Positions 18,199-27,019 of a stretch of DNA of 64,000 nucleotides are shown here, one piece after another. The DNA is from Bog-473 sp963730785 (GTDB lineage: Bacteria; Actinomycetota; Acidimicrobiia; Acidimicrobiales; RAAP-2). Every line of letters starts with the position of its first letter. Position 1 is the stretch's first letter. The position numbers and the translations under genes are program-made. The notes under the pieces were generated by a model, which made no database searches, was not told where the DNA came from, and saw nothing but the letters and a program-made list of their open reading frames with translations. Location: assembly GCA_963730785.1 (NCBI GenBank), contig CAVSTF010000002.1, positions 62,001 through 126,000 on the forward strand, written 5' to 3'.

Positions 18199-18217
18199 GA
18201 TCATAGGGAGTGTCGCC

Positions 18218-19498
18218 ATGGCATGGGATTTTTCAACGGAGCCGGAGTTCCAGGCCCAACTGGATTGGGTCGCCGAGTTCTGTCGTACGGAGATTGAGCC
18301 GTTGGAGCTCGTCTTCCCCTACGCGGTGCGCATGCGCGATCCCAAAATGCGGGCCCTGGTGGAACCCTTGCAGAACCGGGTCAAAGAGAAGGGCTTGTGG
18401 GCCATCTTTCTCGACAAGGAACTCGGAGGCCCCGGATTCGGCCAGCTGAAGCTGGCCCTGGTCAACGAAATCCTGGGTCGCTACGGCATCGCACCGTCCA
18501 TCTTCGGCTGCCAGGCGCCCGATACCGGCAACATGGAAATTCTCGCCGCCTACGGAACCGATGCACAGAAGGAACGTTGGCTCTATCCACTGATGAATCA
18601 GGAGATCTGGTCCGCCTATTCCATGACCGAACCACAGGGCGGCTCCGATCCCAACCTCTTCAAGACGACGGCCACCCGGGATGGCGATGAGTGGGTCATC
18701 GACGGTGAAAAGTGGTTCACCAGCGCCGGGCGCCACGCCGACATCATCTTCGTGATGTGCACCAACGGCATTTTCATTGTGCCGAGGGATGCCAAGGGCG
18801 TCGAGATCATGGACTATCCACGCTCGCACGACCACATCAAGTACAACGAAGTGCGGATTCCGCTCGATCACCTGCTGGGACCTGAAGACGGCGGCAAGGT
18901 CCTGGCGCAACGGCGCCTGGGTGGCGGCCGCATTCACCACGCCATGCGGGCCATCGCCCAATGTCAACGGGCCTTCGACATGATGTGTGAGCGGGCGCTG
19001 AGTCGGGAGTCACACGGCAAAATCATCGCCGAACACCAGATGGTTCAGGATGCCATTGCCGAGTCATACGCCGATATCAACATGCTCCGCCTCATGGTCT
19101 TGTGGACGGCCTGGACCATCGACAATTCGAGCACCCAGGAGGCCCGGACGCAGATTGCGGCCTGCAAGTACACCGCGGCCAAGGTACTTAAGGATGTTGT
19201 CTACCGAGCCATCCATATTTATGGTTCCTTGGGCGTGACCAACCTCACGCCCCTCCAGGCCATGTGGGCCAGCTCACCGAATATGAGTGTCATGGACGGG
19301 GTCGACGAAGTCCACAAGGTGACGGTGGCTCGCAATGTCTTGAAGAGCTATCAACCTCATGAGGGCCTTTGGCCGAGTGAGTATTTCCCGGCCAAGCGCG
19401 AGCAGGCCCGGGAGAAGTTTGCCGAGCAGATGGCGGCCGACCCGGACCTTGAGAAGTATGCCGATTTCATGGCCAAGCGCACCGAGGCGCACGGATAA
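18218..19498 (+). CDS. Acyl-CoA dehydrogenase family protein
   Basis: 426-aa flavoenzyme oxidising acyl-CoA to enoyl-CoA. N-terminal helical domain (EFCRTEIEPLELVFPYAVR), flavin-contact strand region IWSAYSMTEPQGGSDP (the family's MTExxAGSD-like motif) and WVIDGEKWFTSAGRHAD, and the C-terminal helical bundle with QDAIAESYADINMLRLMV and IYGSLGVTNLTPL. It resembles the long-chain/ACAD10-11-like subgroup; the substrate is not readable. ATG 18218 with GGGAG upstream. Divergent TetR suggests induction by a fatty acyl ligand. Confidence 0.9.
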   Translation: MAWDFSTEPEFQAQLDWVAEFCRTEIEPLELVFPYAVRMRDPKMRALVEPLQNRVKEKGLWAIFLDKELGGPGFGQLKLALVNEILGRYGIAPSIFGCQAPDTGNMEILAAYGTDAQKERWLYPLMNQEIWSAYSMTEPQGGSDPNLFKTTATRDGDEWVIDGEKWFTSAGRHADIIFVMCTNGIFIVPRDAKGVEIMDYPRSHDHIKYNEVRIPLDHLLGPEDGGKVLAQRRLGGGRIHHAMRAIAQCQRAFDMMCERALSRESHGKIIAEHQMVQDAIAESYADINMLRLMVLWTAWTIDNSSTQEARTQIAACKYTAAKVLKDVVYRAIHIYGSLGVTNLTPLQAMWASSPNMSVMDGVDEVHKVTVARNVLKSYQPHEGLWPSEYFPAKREQAREKFAEQMAADPDLEKYADFMAKRTEAHG

Positions 19499-19581
19499 AA
19501 TTCCTCGCCTCCGGCCACACGGTTCGCCCCGGTCCGGGCCTAAAGTGCAGACGACATCCCGACTCGCCAAGGAGGCCATCG

Positions 19582-19911
19582 GTGGAGACGCCGTTCGAAA
19601 TCGTCGAAGAGACTACGGGCGAGTTGCCGGTGATCTTGGTACGCGGCGAAATAGATATCGTCACCGCGCCCAATTTGGAAAATGTCTTACTCGCCACCTT
19701 TGACGTGGCCACCCCCCGGGGCGTGGTGGACTTGACGGGGGTGACCTTCCTGGACTCAACCGGACTGGCAGTTCTGGTGACAGCTCAGAAGCAATGCCGC
19801 GACAACGGCGGTGGCCTTGAGCTGGTGATCACGTCCAATGCGGTCCTTCGAGTATTTGAAATCACCGGTCTGGCCCAACACTTCGACATCGTGGAGCGTC
19901 GCCCGTCGTGA
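19582..19911 (+). CDS. STAS-domain anti-sigma factor antagonist
   Basis: 109 aa with the canonical pattern LPVILVRGEIDIVTAPNLENVL, GVVDLTGVTFLDSTGLAVLV (Ser in LDSTG is the expected phosphosite) and GGLELVITSNAVLRVFEITGL. GTG 19582 with AAGGAGG upstream. It is followed after 43 bases by a PP2C phosphatase gene and 2.4 kb later by an RsbW-like kinase, making a complete antagonist-phosphatase-kinase set on one strand. Confidence 0.92.
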   Translation: METPFEIVEETTGELPVILVRGEIDIVTAPNLENVLLATFDVATPRGVVDLTGVTFLDSTGLAVLVTAQKQCRDNGGGLELVITSNAVLRVFEITGLAQHFDIVERRPS

Positions 19912-19954
19912 TGGTTCGCGCCCTGCCGTGACCGGCCGCCTGGGGGAGTTCCAG

Positions 19955-22153
19955 ATGTCGCCCTCCGAGGTATCGGCACTCACGAGCCCAACACGGGTGG
20001 CTGCGGTGGAAGCAATCCTGCCCATCGCCATGGCCAACTGCGATGAGTTTGACCGGTTGGCCGAACTGGCTGCCATTGTGGTCGATGCGCCGCTGGCCGT
20101 CGTCAACATCATCGACGAAGGTGAGCAATATCTCGTTGGCTTTACCGGACTAACCGGGTCCTACGCCTCGGAACGACGTTTCCCGCCCGGCTTGTCAATC
20201 TGTCGCGTCACCGTGGCCGAAGGCGCCGCCCTCTTCATCGACGACGTCAATGACCTGGCCGCCGGACCGTCAGCGGACCACCTACGACACAACGATTTGG
20301 ACTTAGTGGCCTGTGCGGCGATCCCCCTTCGAGATGGCGACGATCAGGTTATTGGCGTCCTGTTCGTGGGTGACCGGGTCGAACGGCCGTGGGATCCCTC
20401 CGATCGCCGCTCGCTCGAAGCGGTGGCCATGGCAGTGATGACGCAGATCGAGTTGCGGCGCGACGTCGATCGGCAGCAACGCGTACTCGATGCGCTCGGT
20501 TCGGCCCCCGCCGCCGTGGCCATGACCCGTGGGCGTGACCACGTGGCGGCCTATCTGAACGTGGCCTTTCGACAGCTGTTCGGCGACCTTCCACTCGGCG
20601 TGCCCTGGAAGCTGGCCATGCCGGGAGTACCAGATGGCGTTGGCGGGCTCATGGACCGCGTTTACGAGACCGGCGTGCTCTTTCGATCAAAAACTTCTCC
20701 CGTGTTCTTGAAGTGGCCCGGCGAGCACATTGCCCGCACGCGCTACTTCGATGTGTCGTTTTCGCCCATCGGTCGGCAATCCAATGCCACGCCGACTACC
20801 GGTCATGAGCATCGTGGCCTGTTGGTCGTCGCCGTCGAAGTCACCGAGGAAATTCAGGCCCGCAAGAAACTGGAGCAGCACGCCCGGCTGCAGGAGTTGC
20901 TGGCCGGCGCGGCCGCCATCCTCAATTCCGAGCTTGACCCGGCGGCGGAACTGCAGCAACTCGCTCACGTCGTGGTGCCAGGCTTGGCTGACTTCGCCTC
21001 GGTGCACGTGCTCGACACACCGGCCCGACCCGGCGAAATGCCGCCTCTTCCCGTATTCACCACCCGGGTGGCCGTGGCCTCCATCCCGGAGTTGGATAGC
21101 GAGCTGCCGGGGCTGGATCCCCATCTCCAATGGGACGGTGACGGTGATCCCATCACCGATGCCATTGTCAACGGCAAGTTGCTGCGCCAGCCCTTTCTGA
21201 CGCCGACGCCGCCGCGCTGGTCCGAACAAACCGGTTCAGACTCGGCGATCCGGGCCGGGCTCAACATCATTGTGCTGGCGCCCGTCATTGCCGACGGCAT
21301 GGTCATCGCGGTCGTGTCCTTCGGCATGTGTGGCGAACGCGCCGCCTGGACACTTTCGGAGTACGCCGCCCTCGAAGAGGTGGCCCGCCTGGCTGGTGTC
21401 GCGCTTGGTCACGGCATGACCTACCAACGCACCCGGGACACATCGCTCACGCTGCAGCGGAGCCTCTTGTCCGAACCGCCCGAGCTCGCTGGCGTTGAGC
21501 TGCAGGTGCGCTACCGGCCGGCTGGACGAGAGGAGGTGGGGGGCGACTGGTACGACGCCTTCCCATTGGGCCGGAACCTGGGCACCGCATTGGTGGTGGG
21601 CGACACGGTCGGGCACGACATCGAGGCCGCGGCGGCCATGGGTCACCTCCGGGCCAGCTTGCGGACGATTGCCCTGGATCGCCTGTCGAATCCGGCGAAT
21701 GTGCTTGGTCGACTGGGTCAGGTGAACGCCCACCTCCGCATTGTCGATTTGGCCACTCTGGTGTATTCCGAGTTGAGTCAGGCGGCAGATGGGACCTGGA
21801 AGTTCTACTGGTCCAATGCGGGCCATCCGCCGCCGATCCTTCATGCCGCCGAGGGGGCGCGACTCATGGATGAAGCAGCGGGTCCCGCGCTTGTCTTCTT
21901 GACCGGTGGAATGCACACCGAGGCCAGCGTCGAGCTCGCTCCCGGGTGCACCGTCCTTCTCTATACCGATGGGTTGGTGGAGCGCCGGGGCGTTGATATT
22001 CGAGACAGCCTGGAGCAGCTCAGGGTGACCACGGCCGAGCTGGCCCACCTCCCTTTGGACGATTTCTGTGACGCCCTGTTGGCGGATGCCCCCACTACCG
22101 ATGACATCGCCTTGCTGGCGCTTCGGGTCAAAATCCCCGAGAATCCGACATGA
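19955..22153 (+). CDS. GAF-PAS-GAF-SpoIIE multidomain PP2C phosphatase
   Basis: About 732 aa. First GAF domain (residues about 20-165, AIVVDAPLAVVNIIDEGEQYL), a PAS-like domain (about 170-305), second GAF (about 315-490, ending LEEVARLAGVALGHG) and a C-terminal SpoIIE/RsbU phosphatase with GGDWYDAFPLG, VGDTVGHDIEAAAAMG, YTDGLVERRG and TTDDIALLAL. ATG 19955 is chosen over the longer frame because GGGGGAG lies eight bases upstream. Sensory input (redox, light or small ligand) is unknown; the output should be dephosphorylation of STAS antagonists such as the neighbouring 19582 product. Confidence 0.92.
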   Translation: MSPSEVSALTSPTRVAAVEAILPIAMANCDEFDRLAELAAIVVDAPLAVVNIIDEGEQYLVGFTGLTGSYASERRFPPGLSICRVTVAEGAALFIDDVNDLAAGPSADHLRHNDLDLVACAAIPLRDGDDQVIGVLFVGDRVERPWDPSDRRSLEAVAMAVMTQIELRRDVDRQQRVLDALGSAPAAVAMTRGRDHVAAYLNVAFRQLFGDLPLGVPWKLAMPGVPDGVGGLMDRVYETGVLFRSKTSPVFLKWPGEHIARTRYFDVSFSPIGRQSNATPTTGHEHRGLLVVAVEVTEEIQARKKLEQHARLQELLAGAAAILNSELDPAAELQQLAHVVVPGLADFASVHVLDTPARPGEMPPLPVFTTRVAVASIPELDSELPGLDPHLQWDGDGDPITDAIVNGKLLRQPFLTPTPPRWSEQTGSDSAIRAGLNIIVLAPVIADGMVIAVVSFGMCGERAAWTLSEYAALEEVARLAGVALGHGMTYQRTRDTSLTLQRSLLSEPPELAGVELQVRYRPAGREEVGGDWYDAFPLGRNLGTALVVGDTVGHDIEAAAAMGHLRASLRTIALDRLSNPANVLGRLGQVNAHLRIVDLATLVYSELSQAADGTWKFYWSNAGHPPPILHAAEGARLMDEAAGPALVFLTGGMHTEASVELAPGCTVLLYTDGLVERRGVDIRDSLEQLRVTTAELAHLPLDDFCDALLADAPTTDDIALLALRVKIPENPT

Positions 22154-22198
22154 AGAGTGGGACGGCGGTAATTAAACCGGCCACTTTCCCGGACTTCC

Positions 22199-22222
22199 GT
22201 TTGGAAATGCCCTGGTTGGGCA
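22199..22222 (+). promoter_or_regulatory. Possible stress-sigma promoter (near match) before the anti-sigma kinase gene
   Basis: GTTT 22199-22202, 15-base spacer, GGGCA 22218-22222 (one mismatch to GGGTA), about 100 bases before the start at 22324. The 170-base gap 22154-22323 shows no other feature. Confidence 0.3.
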
Positions 22223-22323
22223 CTCTTCGTGGTGGAGAATACAAGGAGCAGCAGCCGCCCTCCGGGCAGCGATCTCGTAGGGAGTTCTGACTCGGTGCCC
22301 ACTGATGCTCTGATCGACAAAGG

Positions 22324-22713
22324 ATGAGCGAGCGTAGAGTGTTTGGACCAGACCCCACATCAGTGCCACAAGCACGGAGATTCGCGGGCGAGGTATTGCG
22401 CGGATACCCCACTGAGTTCGTCGAGACGATCCAACTCATGGTGTCCGAGCTGGCCACCAACTCGCTGGTGCACGGGGGTACTGGGTTCTCCCTTCAGATC
22501 GAATGCGGCGAGCGCGACGTGCGGGTAGAGGTGTCGGACGGTGGCCCCGGTAACCCGGAAATCCACGTCCCTGCTCCCACCGTGGCGCATGGACGCGGCA
22601 TCCAAATGGTCGATGTCCTCTCGGATCAGTGGGGCATACTCAGGGCGCAGGGTGAGACCGGCAAGACGGTTTGGTTCTCCATTGCGTTGCCGACGTCTGT
22701 CTCGACTCGGTAA
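22324..22713 (+). CDS. RsbW-like anti-sigma ATPase/serine kinase
   Basis: 129 aa, a HATPase_c domain alone. N-box LMVSELATNSLVHGG, G1-like VSDGGPGNP and late box HGRGIQMVDVLSDQWG are all present. Members hold a sigma factor and phosphorylate the Ser of STAS antagonists. It lies downstream of the STAS/PP2C pair at 19.6-22.2 kb. ATG 22324. Convergent with coaA. Confidence 0.88.
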   Translation: MSERRVFGPDPTSVPQARRFAGEVLRGYPTEFVETIQLMVSELATNSLVHGGTGFSLQIECGERDVRVEVSDGGPGNPEIHVPAPTVAHGRGIQMVDVLSDQWGILRAQGETGKTVWFSIALPTSVSTR

Positions 22714-22722
22714 CTGACCTCT

Positions 22723-23673
22723 TTAGGGCCGACGCAACAGCATCCGGTGCATCCGGTGTGTGCTGTCTTTTTCCAAGACCAAGTGGGCTCGGCTCCTGGT
22801 GGGGGCGATGTTCTCCCGCAGGTTCACCAGGTTGATGTCGCGCCATATTTGCTCGGCAAAGCGCACCACCTCGTTCTCGGGAAATCCGGCAAAGCGGTGG
22901 AAGTAGGCGTCAGGCTCCTTCAACACGGTGGCTCGAAGCGAGAGCAAGCGATCACGGAACCAAGTGGCCACGTCGGACTCGGCGGCATCGACATAGATGG
23001 AAAAGTCGAAAAAGTCCGAAACCACTTGCTCTGGGGCCGGTGCCCGAGTACTGACCTGTAGGACATTCAGTCCCTCGACAATGACAATACGAGGGCGGCG
23101 AAACATCTGCGTTTCACCTTCTAGGACGTCGTAGGCCATGTGCGAATAGACGGGCGTCATGACTTCGGGTTCACCGGCACGGATAGCGGCCAACGCCTGC
23201 AGCAGGCTCCGCTGGTCGTAGCTCTCGGGAAATCCCTTGCGTCCCATGATGTCCCGCGCTTCGAGGATGGCATTGGGATAGAGGAAGCCGTCGGTGGTCA
23301 GGAGTTCGACTTCGGCCTCCCCCTCGCTCTGGCGCAAGAGGGCCTGCAACACCCGAGCGGTGGTGCTTTTTCCGACCGCCACTCCGCCGGCGATGCCGAT
23401 GATGAAAGGGGTTTGGGGTGGTTCCGATCCCAGGAACGTGGCGACCATCTGGCTGGTCTCACGCTTGGCGGCCGCCAGTTTGGACAGCAACTCGGCCAGC
23501 GGCAGGTAGACCTCGGCCACTTCTTCGGGGGTGACCGGTTCTCCGGTGGCCGCCAAGCGCTCGGTCTCCTCGATGGAGAGGGGATTGCCGGTGCGTTGGC
23601 CGAGGGCAGACCACTCGGCCCGGCTCAGGGTTTCAAAACCTCCGGTCGTCGAGGTGGGGGTGCTGGAGGCCAC
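22723..23673 (-). CDS. coaA: Type I pantothenate kinase
   Basis: 316 aa, first committed step of coenzyme A synthesis (ATP + pantothenate). P-loop IIGIAGGVAVGKSTTARVLQ, LLTTDGFLYPN, MGRKGFPESYD and VIVEGLNVLQVS are the family's diagnostic segments, and length is normal for bacterial CoaA. House-keeping gene in an otherwise regulatory neighbourhood. ATG 23673. Confidence 0.96.
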   Translation of the reverse strand: MASSTPTSTTGGFETLSRAEWSALGQRTGNPLSIEETERLAATGEPVTPEEVAEVYLPLAELLSKLAAAKRETSQMVATFLGSEPPQTPFIIGIAGGVAVGKSTTARVLQALLRQSEGEAEVELLTTDGFLYPNAILEARDIMGRKGFPESYDQRSLLQALAAIRAGEPEVMTPVYSHMAYDVLEGETQMFRRPRIVIVEGLNVLQVSTRAPAPEQVVSDFFDFSIYVDAAESDVATWFRDRLLSLRATVLKEPDAYFHRFAGFPENEVVRFAEQIWRDINLVNLRENIAPTRSRAHLVLEKDSTHRMHRMLLRRP

Positions 23674-23744
23674 ACCGCATCATTGACGCCCGGGACGTGG
23701 CCGATCCATTCGAAGACCGATCTAATCAAAGGATCCGACGACAC

Positions 23745-24200
23745 CTACCCGCAGTTGTCGGGACCTTCTTGCCCTTCCAAGGCTCGGCTCAGCAGCTGAT
23801 GCAGGGTGCAGCGCTCCTGCGGGCTGAGTGCGGCGAGGACTTCGTCTTCGATACTGCCCTGGGCGTACTCCGCTTGCTCAAGCGCCTTCAGTCCGGTGTC
23901 GGTCAGTGTGACCAAGTGGCGACGACGATCGCTAGGGTCGCGCCGGCGCTCGACGTAGGCCAACTTCTCCAGGTCGTTGAGCAGGAGCACGCACGTGTTG
24001 GCATCGAGGAGGAGGGCGGTGCTCAGGGCCTGCTGGGAGGCCTGGCGGTGATCTCGTAGATAGGCCAGCGTGGCCAGTTCCTTGAGATTCATGCCGACCA
24101 ATTCGACCGTGCTGCGCCGATAGACGGCCCGGGAAAGACGGGTCAGCAGCACGATGGTGCCGGTGGCCGTGTCATTTCCTGTCAACGCATCGGTAGGCAT
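23745..24200 (-). CDS. MarR family transcriptional regulator
   Basis: 151 aa. Winged-helix core: KELATLAYLRDHRQASQQALSTALLLDANTCVLLLNDLEKLAYVERR with the wing DPSDRRRHLVTLTDTG. Divergent from the MFS pump at 24319; two inverted repeats in the shared 118-base region are probable operators, so it most likely represses the pump and itself until a phenolic or drug-like ligand binds. Confidence 0.92.
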   Translation of the reverse strand: MPTDALTGNDTATGTIVLLTRLSRAVYRRSTVELVGMNLKELATLAYLRDHRQASQQALSTALLLDANTCVLLLNDLEKLAYVERRRDPSDRRRHLVTLTDTGLKALEQAEYAQGSIEDEVLAALSPQERCTLHQLLSRALEGQEGPDNCG

Positions 24201-24215
24201 AACGGATCCATTATA

Positions 24216-24263
24216 ACGATAATCAGTATCGTCATGAAGGATATATGCTCACTAAGTTAGTGA
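24216..24263. promoter_or_regulatory. Two candidate MarR operators in the divergent marR-MFS region
   Basis: Site 1: ACGATA-N5-TATCGT at 24216-24232 (perfect 6-base arms). Site 2: TCACTAA-G-TTAGTGA at 24249-24263 (perfect 7-base arms). Both sit in the AT-rich promoter region between marR and the transporter; different half-sites suggest one serves as operator and the other possibly binds a second regulator. Confidence 0.6.
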
Positions 24264-24318
24264 TTATCCCTGATATGGTAGTGGCTTAAGTTTTGGACGT
24301 AGTTGAGGAGTGCAGCAA

Positions 24319-25803
24319 ATGGATGTCATGACTCGAATTGAGTCGGAGCAACAGTCGGACCGGCGTCGCTGGATCGCGCTGATTGTGGTGTGCCTGGCCA
24401 TGCTCATGAATGCGTTGGACGGTTCAATCGTCAATGTGGCCCTGCCGTCGATCCAAAAGGAACTGCATTTCAGCCAGGCCAATCTGACCTGGGTCATCGA
24501 CGCCTACCTCATTACCTTCGGCAGTTTCCTTCTCCTGGCCGGACGCTTGGGTGACCTGGTCGGTCGCAAGAAAGTCTTCCTGGTCGGTCTGGGTGTCTTC
24601 ACCGCGTCGTCGGCGGTGTGCGGATTCGCCACCAGCCAGGCCATGCTGATCGTCGGCCGTTTCATTCAAGGGGCCGGCGGCGCCCTTTCGGCCTCCGTGA
24701 TCCTGGCCATCATCATCACCGAGTTCCCCAAGACGGAAGAGCGGGCCAAGGCGATGAGCGCCTATATCTTCGTGGCCGTCGGTGGCGGTGCGGTCGGTCT
24801 GGTGCTGGGCGGCATCATTTCGCAGAGCGTCAACTGGCACTGGATCTTCTTCATCAACCTGCCCATCGGCGTCATCACGTTTGTGTTGGGCCGAGCACTC
24901 ATTGAAGAGAACGTCGGCCTCGGCGTTCGTGACGGCGTCGACGTGGCCGGATCGCTCCTGGTGACGGTGGCGCTCATGGTGGGCATTTATGCCGTCATCA
25001 CCGCCACTCAATACGGTTGGCTCTCGACGCACACACTGGGCTTCCTCGGTCTGATGATCGCCATGTTGGCCGTGTTTCTCGTAGTGGAAAGCAAGGCCAA
25101 AAAGCCGATGGTCCCGCTGCGCATTCTGAAGCTGCGCACGCTGATGTCGACCAGTGTCATTCGAGGCTTCCTGGCCACTGGCATGTTCGCCACCTTCTTC
25201 CTAGGCGCACTCGACCTGGAGCACGTGGCGCACTTTGACCCCCTGAAGACAGGACTGGGCTTCCTGCCCGTCACCATCATGGTGGCCGGGCTCTCGACCG
25301 GCATCACGGCGAAGTTGGTGTCTCGCTTCGGACCCATGCGCGTGCTGATTCCCGGGCTCATCAGCATGATCCTCGGTCTGCTTATTTTGGCGGCCGACGG
25401 CGTCCATGCCGGCTACTGGACGAACATCCTGCCGGCCTACCTGCTGATCGGATACGGCGCTGGCACCGCCTTTGTTCCCCTCCTCACCATTGCCATGGAG
25501 GACGTGCCCAAGGACGACGCCGGGTTGGGTTCGGGCATCGTGAACGTCTCGCAACAGATGGCGGCCGCAGTTGGCCTGGCCGTCCTGGGAACGCTGGCCA
25601 CCAACAAATCCAACTCGCTCATAGCGGCCGGCCACAACGTCACCAGTGCGCTATCGAGTGGCTACCGGCTCGCCTTCTTGGTCGGAGCCGGTTGCGTGCT
25701 GGTCGGACTCATTCTGGCGCCCATCCTGATTAAGAGTTCGGGCAACAGTGGGCCGATGACCGACGAAGAGCGACTGGAATTCGAAGCGCACTCAGTGGCA
25801 TAG
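24319..25803 (+). CDS. MFS transporter, DHA2 family (MarR-associated)
   Basis: About 494 aa, 14 predicted membrane segments. Marks: MLMNALDGSIVNVALPSIQ in helix 1, LAGRLGDLVGRKKVFLVG (motif A), FIQGAGGALSASVILAII and GGGAVGLVLGGIISQ (motif C region). GAGGAG eight bases before ATG 24319 decides the start over GTG 24310. Drug or solvent efflux is likely from the divergent MarR gene; substrate unknown. Confidence 0.93.
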   Translation: MDVMTRIESEQQSDRRRWIALIVVCLAMLMNALDGSIVNVALPSIQKELHFSQANLTWVIDAYLITFGSFLLLAGRLGDLVGRKKVFLVGLGVFTASSAVCGFATSQAMLIVGRFIQGAGGALSASVILAIIITEFPKTEERAKAMSAYIFVAVGGGAVGLVLGGIISQSVNWHWIFFINLPIGVITFVLGRALIEENVGLGVRDGVDVAGSLLVTVALMVGIYAVITATQYGWLSTHTLGFLGLMIAMLAVFLVVESKAKKPMVPLRILKLRTLMSTSVIRGFLATGMFATFFLGALDLEHVAHFDPLKTGLGFLPVTIMVAGLSTGITAKLVSRFGPMRVLIPGLISMILGLLILAADGVHAGYWTNILPAYLLIGYGAGTAFVPLLTIAMEDVPKDDAGLGSGIVNVSQQMAAAVGLAVLGTLATNKSNSLIAAGHNVTSALSSGYRLAFLVGAGCVLVGLILAPILIKSSGNSGPMTDEERLEFEAHSVA

Positions 25804-25853
25804 GGGCGTGTTTGGCCGCCCTGAAACCGGGCAGCCATTCAAGTAGTGGTCAC

Positions 25854-25877
25854 GTTTGGCATGGCACCATGCGGGTA
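25854..25877 (+). promoter_or_regulatory. Exact stress-sigma-type promoter with no large gene behind it
   Basis: GTTT 25854-25857, 15-base spacer, GGGTAG with GGGTA at 25873-25877: an exact match to the class seen before glgE and hemerythrin. It begins the 1.2-kb stretch without large genes; a small ORF (25971) and a strong hairpin (26289-26321) follow on the same strand. Confidence 0.6.
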
Positions 25878-25970
25878 GGAAATGGCTTGCCTTCAAACCC
25901 AGGGCTCGGCGCACGGCCGTGAGTACTTCCGAGGATGAACCGGGCAGTTTCGCCCACATGGAGTCCTGCT

Positions 25971-26174
25971 ATGCGATTGCCGTTTAAGAAGGCGCGCTCG
26001 CTCGGTTTCGAAATGCTGGCTCTGTCCCTGGACATTGCTGTCGTAGCGCGCGGCGCGATCAGTGGCGTTTCTAATATCGTGCGGCAGGTTCCTTCGGGTG
26101 GTTGGGCAATCCGGCGCCGGACCCAATGCAGGAAGCCTCAGATGACTGATCGGTCGGCGACCGTCACGCCCTGA
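25971..26174 (+). CDS. Putative 67-aa basic small protein
   Basis: Unrecognised. ATG 25971 has GGAG seven bases upstream and lies about 90 bases after an exact stress-type promoter, with a strong hairpin 115 bases after its stop. The product begins MRLPFKKARSLGFEMLALSL, is amphipathic in its first 45 residues and ends in a basic Arg/Lys/Gln-rich tail. No homologue is known to me. The alternative is that the transcript is a non-coding RNA and this frame is accidental. Confidence 0.35.
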   Translation: MRLPFKKARSLGFEMLALSLDIAVVARGAISGVSNIVRQVPSGGWAIRRRTQCRKPQMTDRSATVTP

Positions 26175-26288
26175 AGTTGTGATGCAGAAGGGGCCGGAAC
26201 CATCACCCCAGCCATGTCTGCCAGAACGCACTACATGACGAAGCTCGCCCAGCCCTCCGCCAGGCATGCTCAAGTCCCGCTCGGACGC

Positions 26289-26321
26289 GCAATAGCTCCG
26301 CCGACTAGGCGGAGCTATTGC
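26289..26321 (+). terminator. Strong 14-bp hairpin in the gene-poor region
   Basis: Perfect inverted repeat, 14-base arms (26289-26302, 26308-26321) around a 5-base loop. It would end the transcript from the promoter at 25854. No U-tract follows on either strand, so it might instead be an RNA structural element. Confidence 0.5.
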
Positions 26322-26444
26322 TTGCACCGTCCTCCTGGCCAGGTTGGGTGCGCTGCTGATTGTGTACCCAAACTCCAAGTCCTAAAACGAACCACTCATG
26401 GTCGAGCTGCGAGACGGCGGAGTCAGCGGCGGTCTCTATCGAGG

Positions 26445-26476
26445 GGAGACATCCGCCATGGGGGACGGATGTCTCC
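26445..26476. other. Second hairpin in the gene-poor region
   Basis: Perfect 11-base arms GGAGACATCCG / CGGATGTCTCC (26445-26455 and 26466-26476), 10-base loop. Its right arm overlaps nothing coding. The rest of 25804-27019, apart from the small genes at 25971 and 26630, shows no convincing reading frame on either strand. Confidence 0.5.
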
Positions 26477-26500
26477 GATTGCGATTGGCGGGGACGGGTA
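26477..26500 (+). promoter_or_regulatory. Possible stress-sigma promoter of the 43-codon gene
   Basis: GATT 26477-26480, 15-base spacer, GGGTA 26496-26500. Same GATT -35 variant as before csbD. The leader to the start at 26630 would be long (about 125 bases). Confidence 0.3.
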
Positions 26501-26629
26501 CATCCTTAAGCACCCCTGTCGACGCCGCACGGGGTTGGCCAGAGGAGACGCAACATCTACCCATCTCAGCCCAGCGATCCCAAGAAATGAGATCAGAGGG
26601 CCGACCTGTCGAGAGGCTCAATAAAGGAT

Positions 26630-26761
26630 ATGACGAAGAATCACTTGTCGGACGACTCACCACAACATGCTCAAGGGGGAGCGGAACCGGAAGCTGATTC
26701 TCCTCACGAGACGGGGGAAGAGCAGGCTGAGCGCAACCGAGCCGAAGATCCTCCGGCGTAA
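26630..26761 (+). CDS. Very small acidic hydrophilic protein
   Basis: 43 aa: Asp/Glu/Gln/Pro-rich and wholly hydrophilic, with the stretch EPEADSPHETGEEQAERNR followed by AEDPPA at the C-terminus. The PHETGEEQAxxNRxxDPPA pattern is one I recognise from short uncharacterised actinobacterial proteins. ATG 26630 with AAAGG close upstream (tight spacing). No function known; its company suggests stress response. Confidence 0.6.
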   Translation: MTKNHLSDDSPQHAQGGAEPEADSPHETGEEQAERNRAEDPPA

Positions 26762-27019
26762 CGTGCGTCGGCGGTGCTGAATGAGCGATGGTTTCGGCGA
26801 GCGCTTGATATGGAGCCAACGCGAGAGGTTGCTGGTGGCCGGCTCGGGAAGGGGTCCTTTCGATCCGGCCACCAGCTCGATCGGGGAGGCGTTCCCGATC
26901 CCGTTGGAGAGTACCCCGTGGGCCGCATTCCCTAAACGTGACGTCGTCCTCGGATCTGAGACGGGCTTGCACAAGACATGAGACGCCGGCTCGGCCGAAA
27001 AATTTCGGTCGGACCCTTC

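Noticed and set aside
26289..26321. Hairpin considered as the end of an insertion element or tRNA-like structure
   Set aside because: No target duplication, transposase, or T-loop sequence nearby; a terminator or RNA element is simpler.
25893..26378. 161-codon minus-strand frame in the gene-poor region
   Set aside because: Arg/Ser/Pro-rich, no motif, and runs straight through a perfect 14-bp hairpin.
26781..26981. 66-codon plus-strand frame between the 43-codon gene and the HAD gene
   Set aside because: No ribosome site, no recognisable pattern; the opposite strand has equally long frames.
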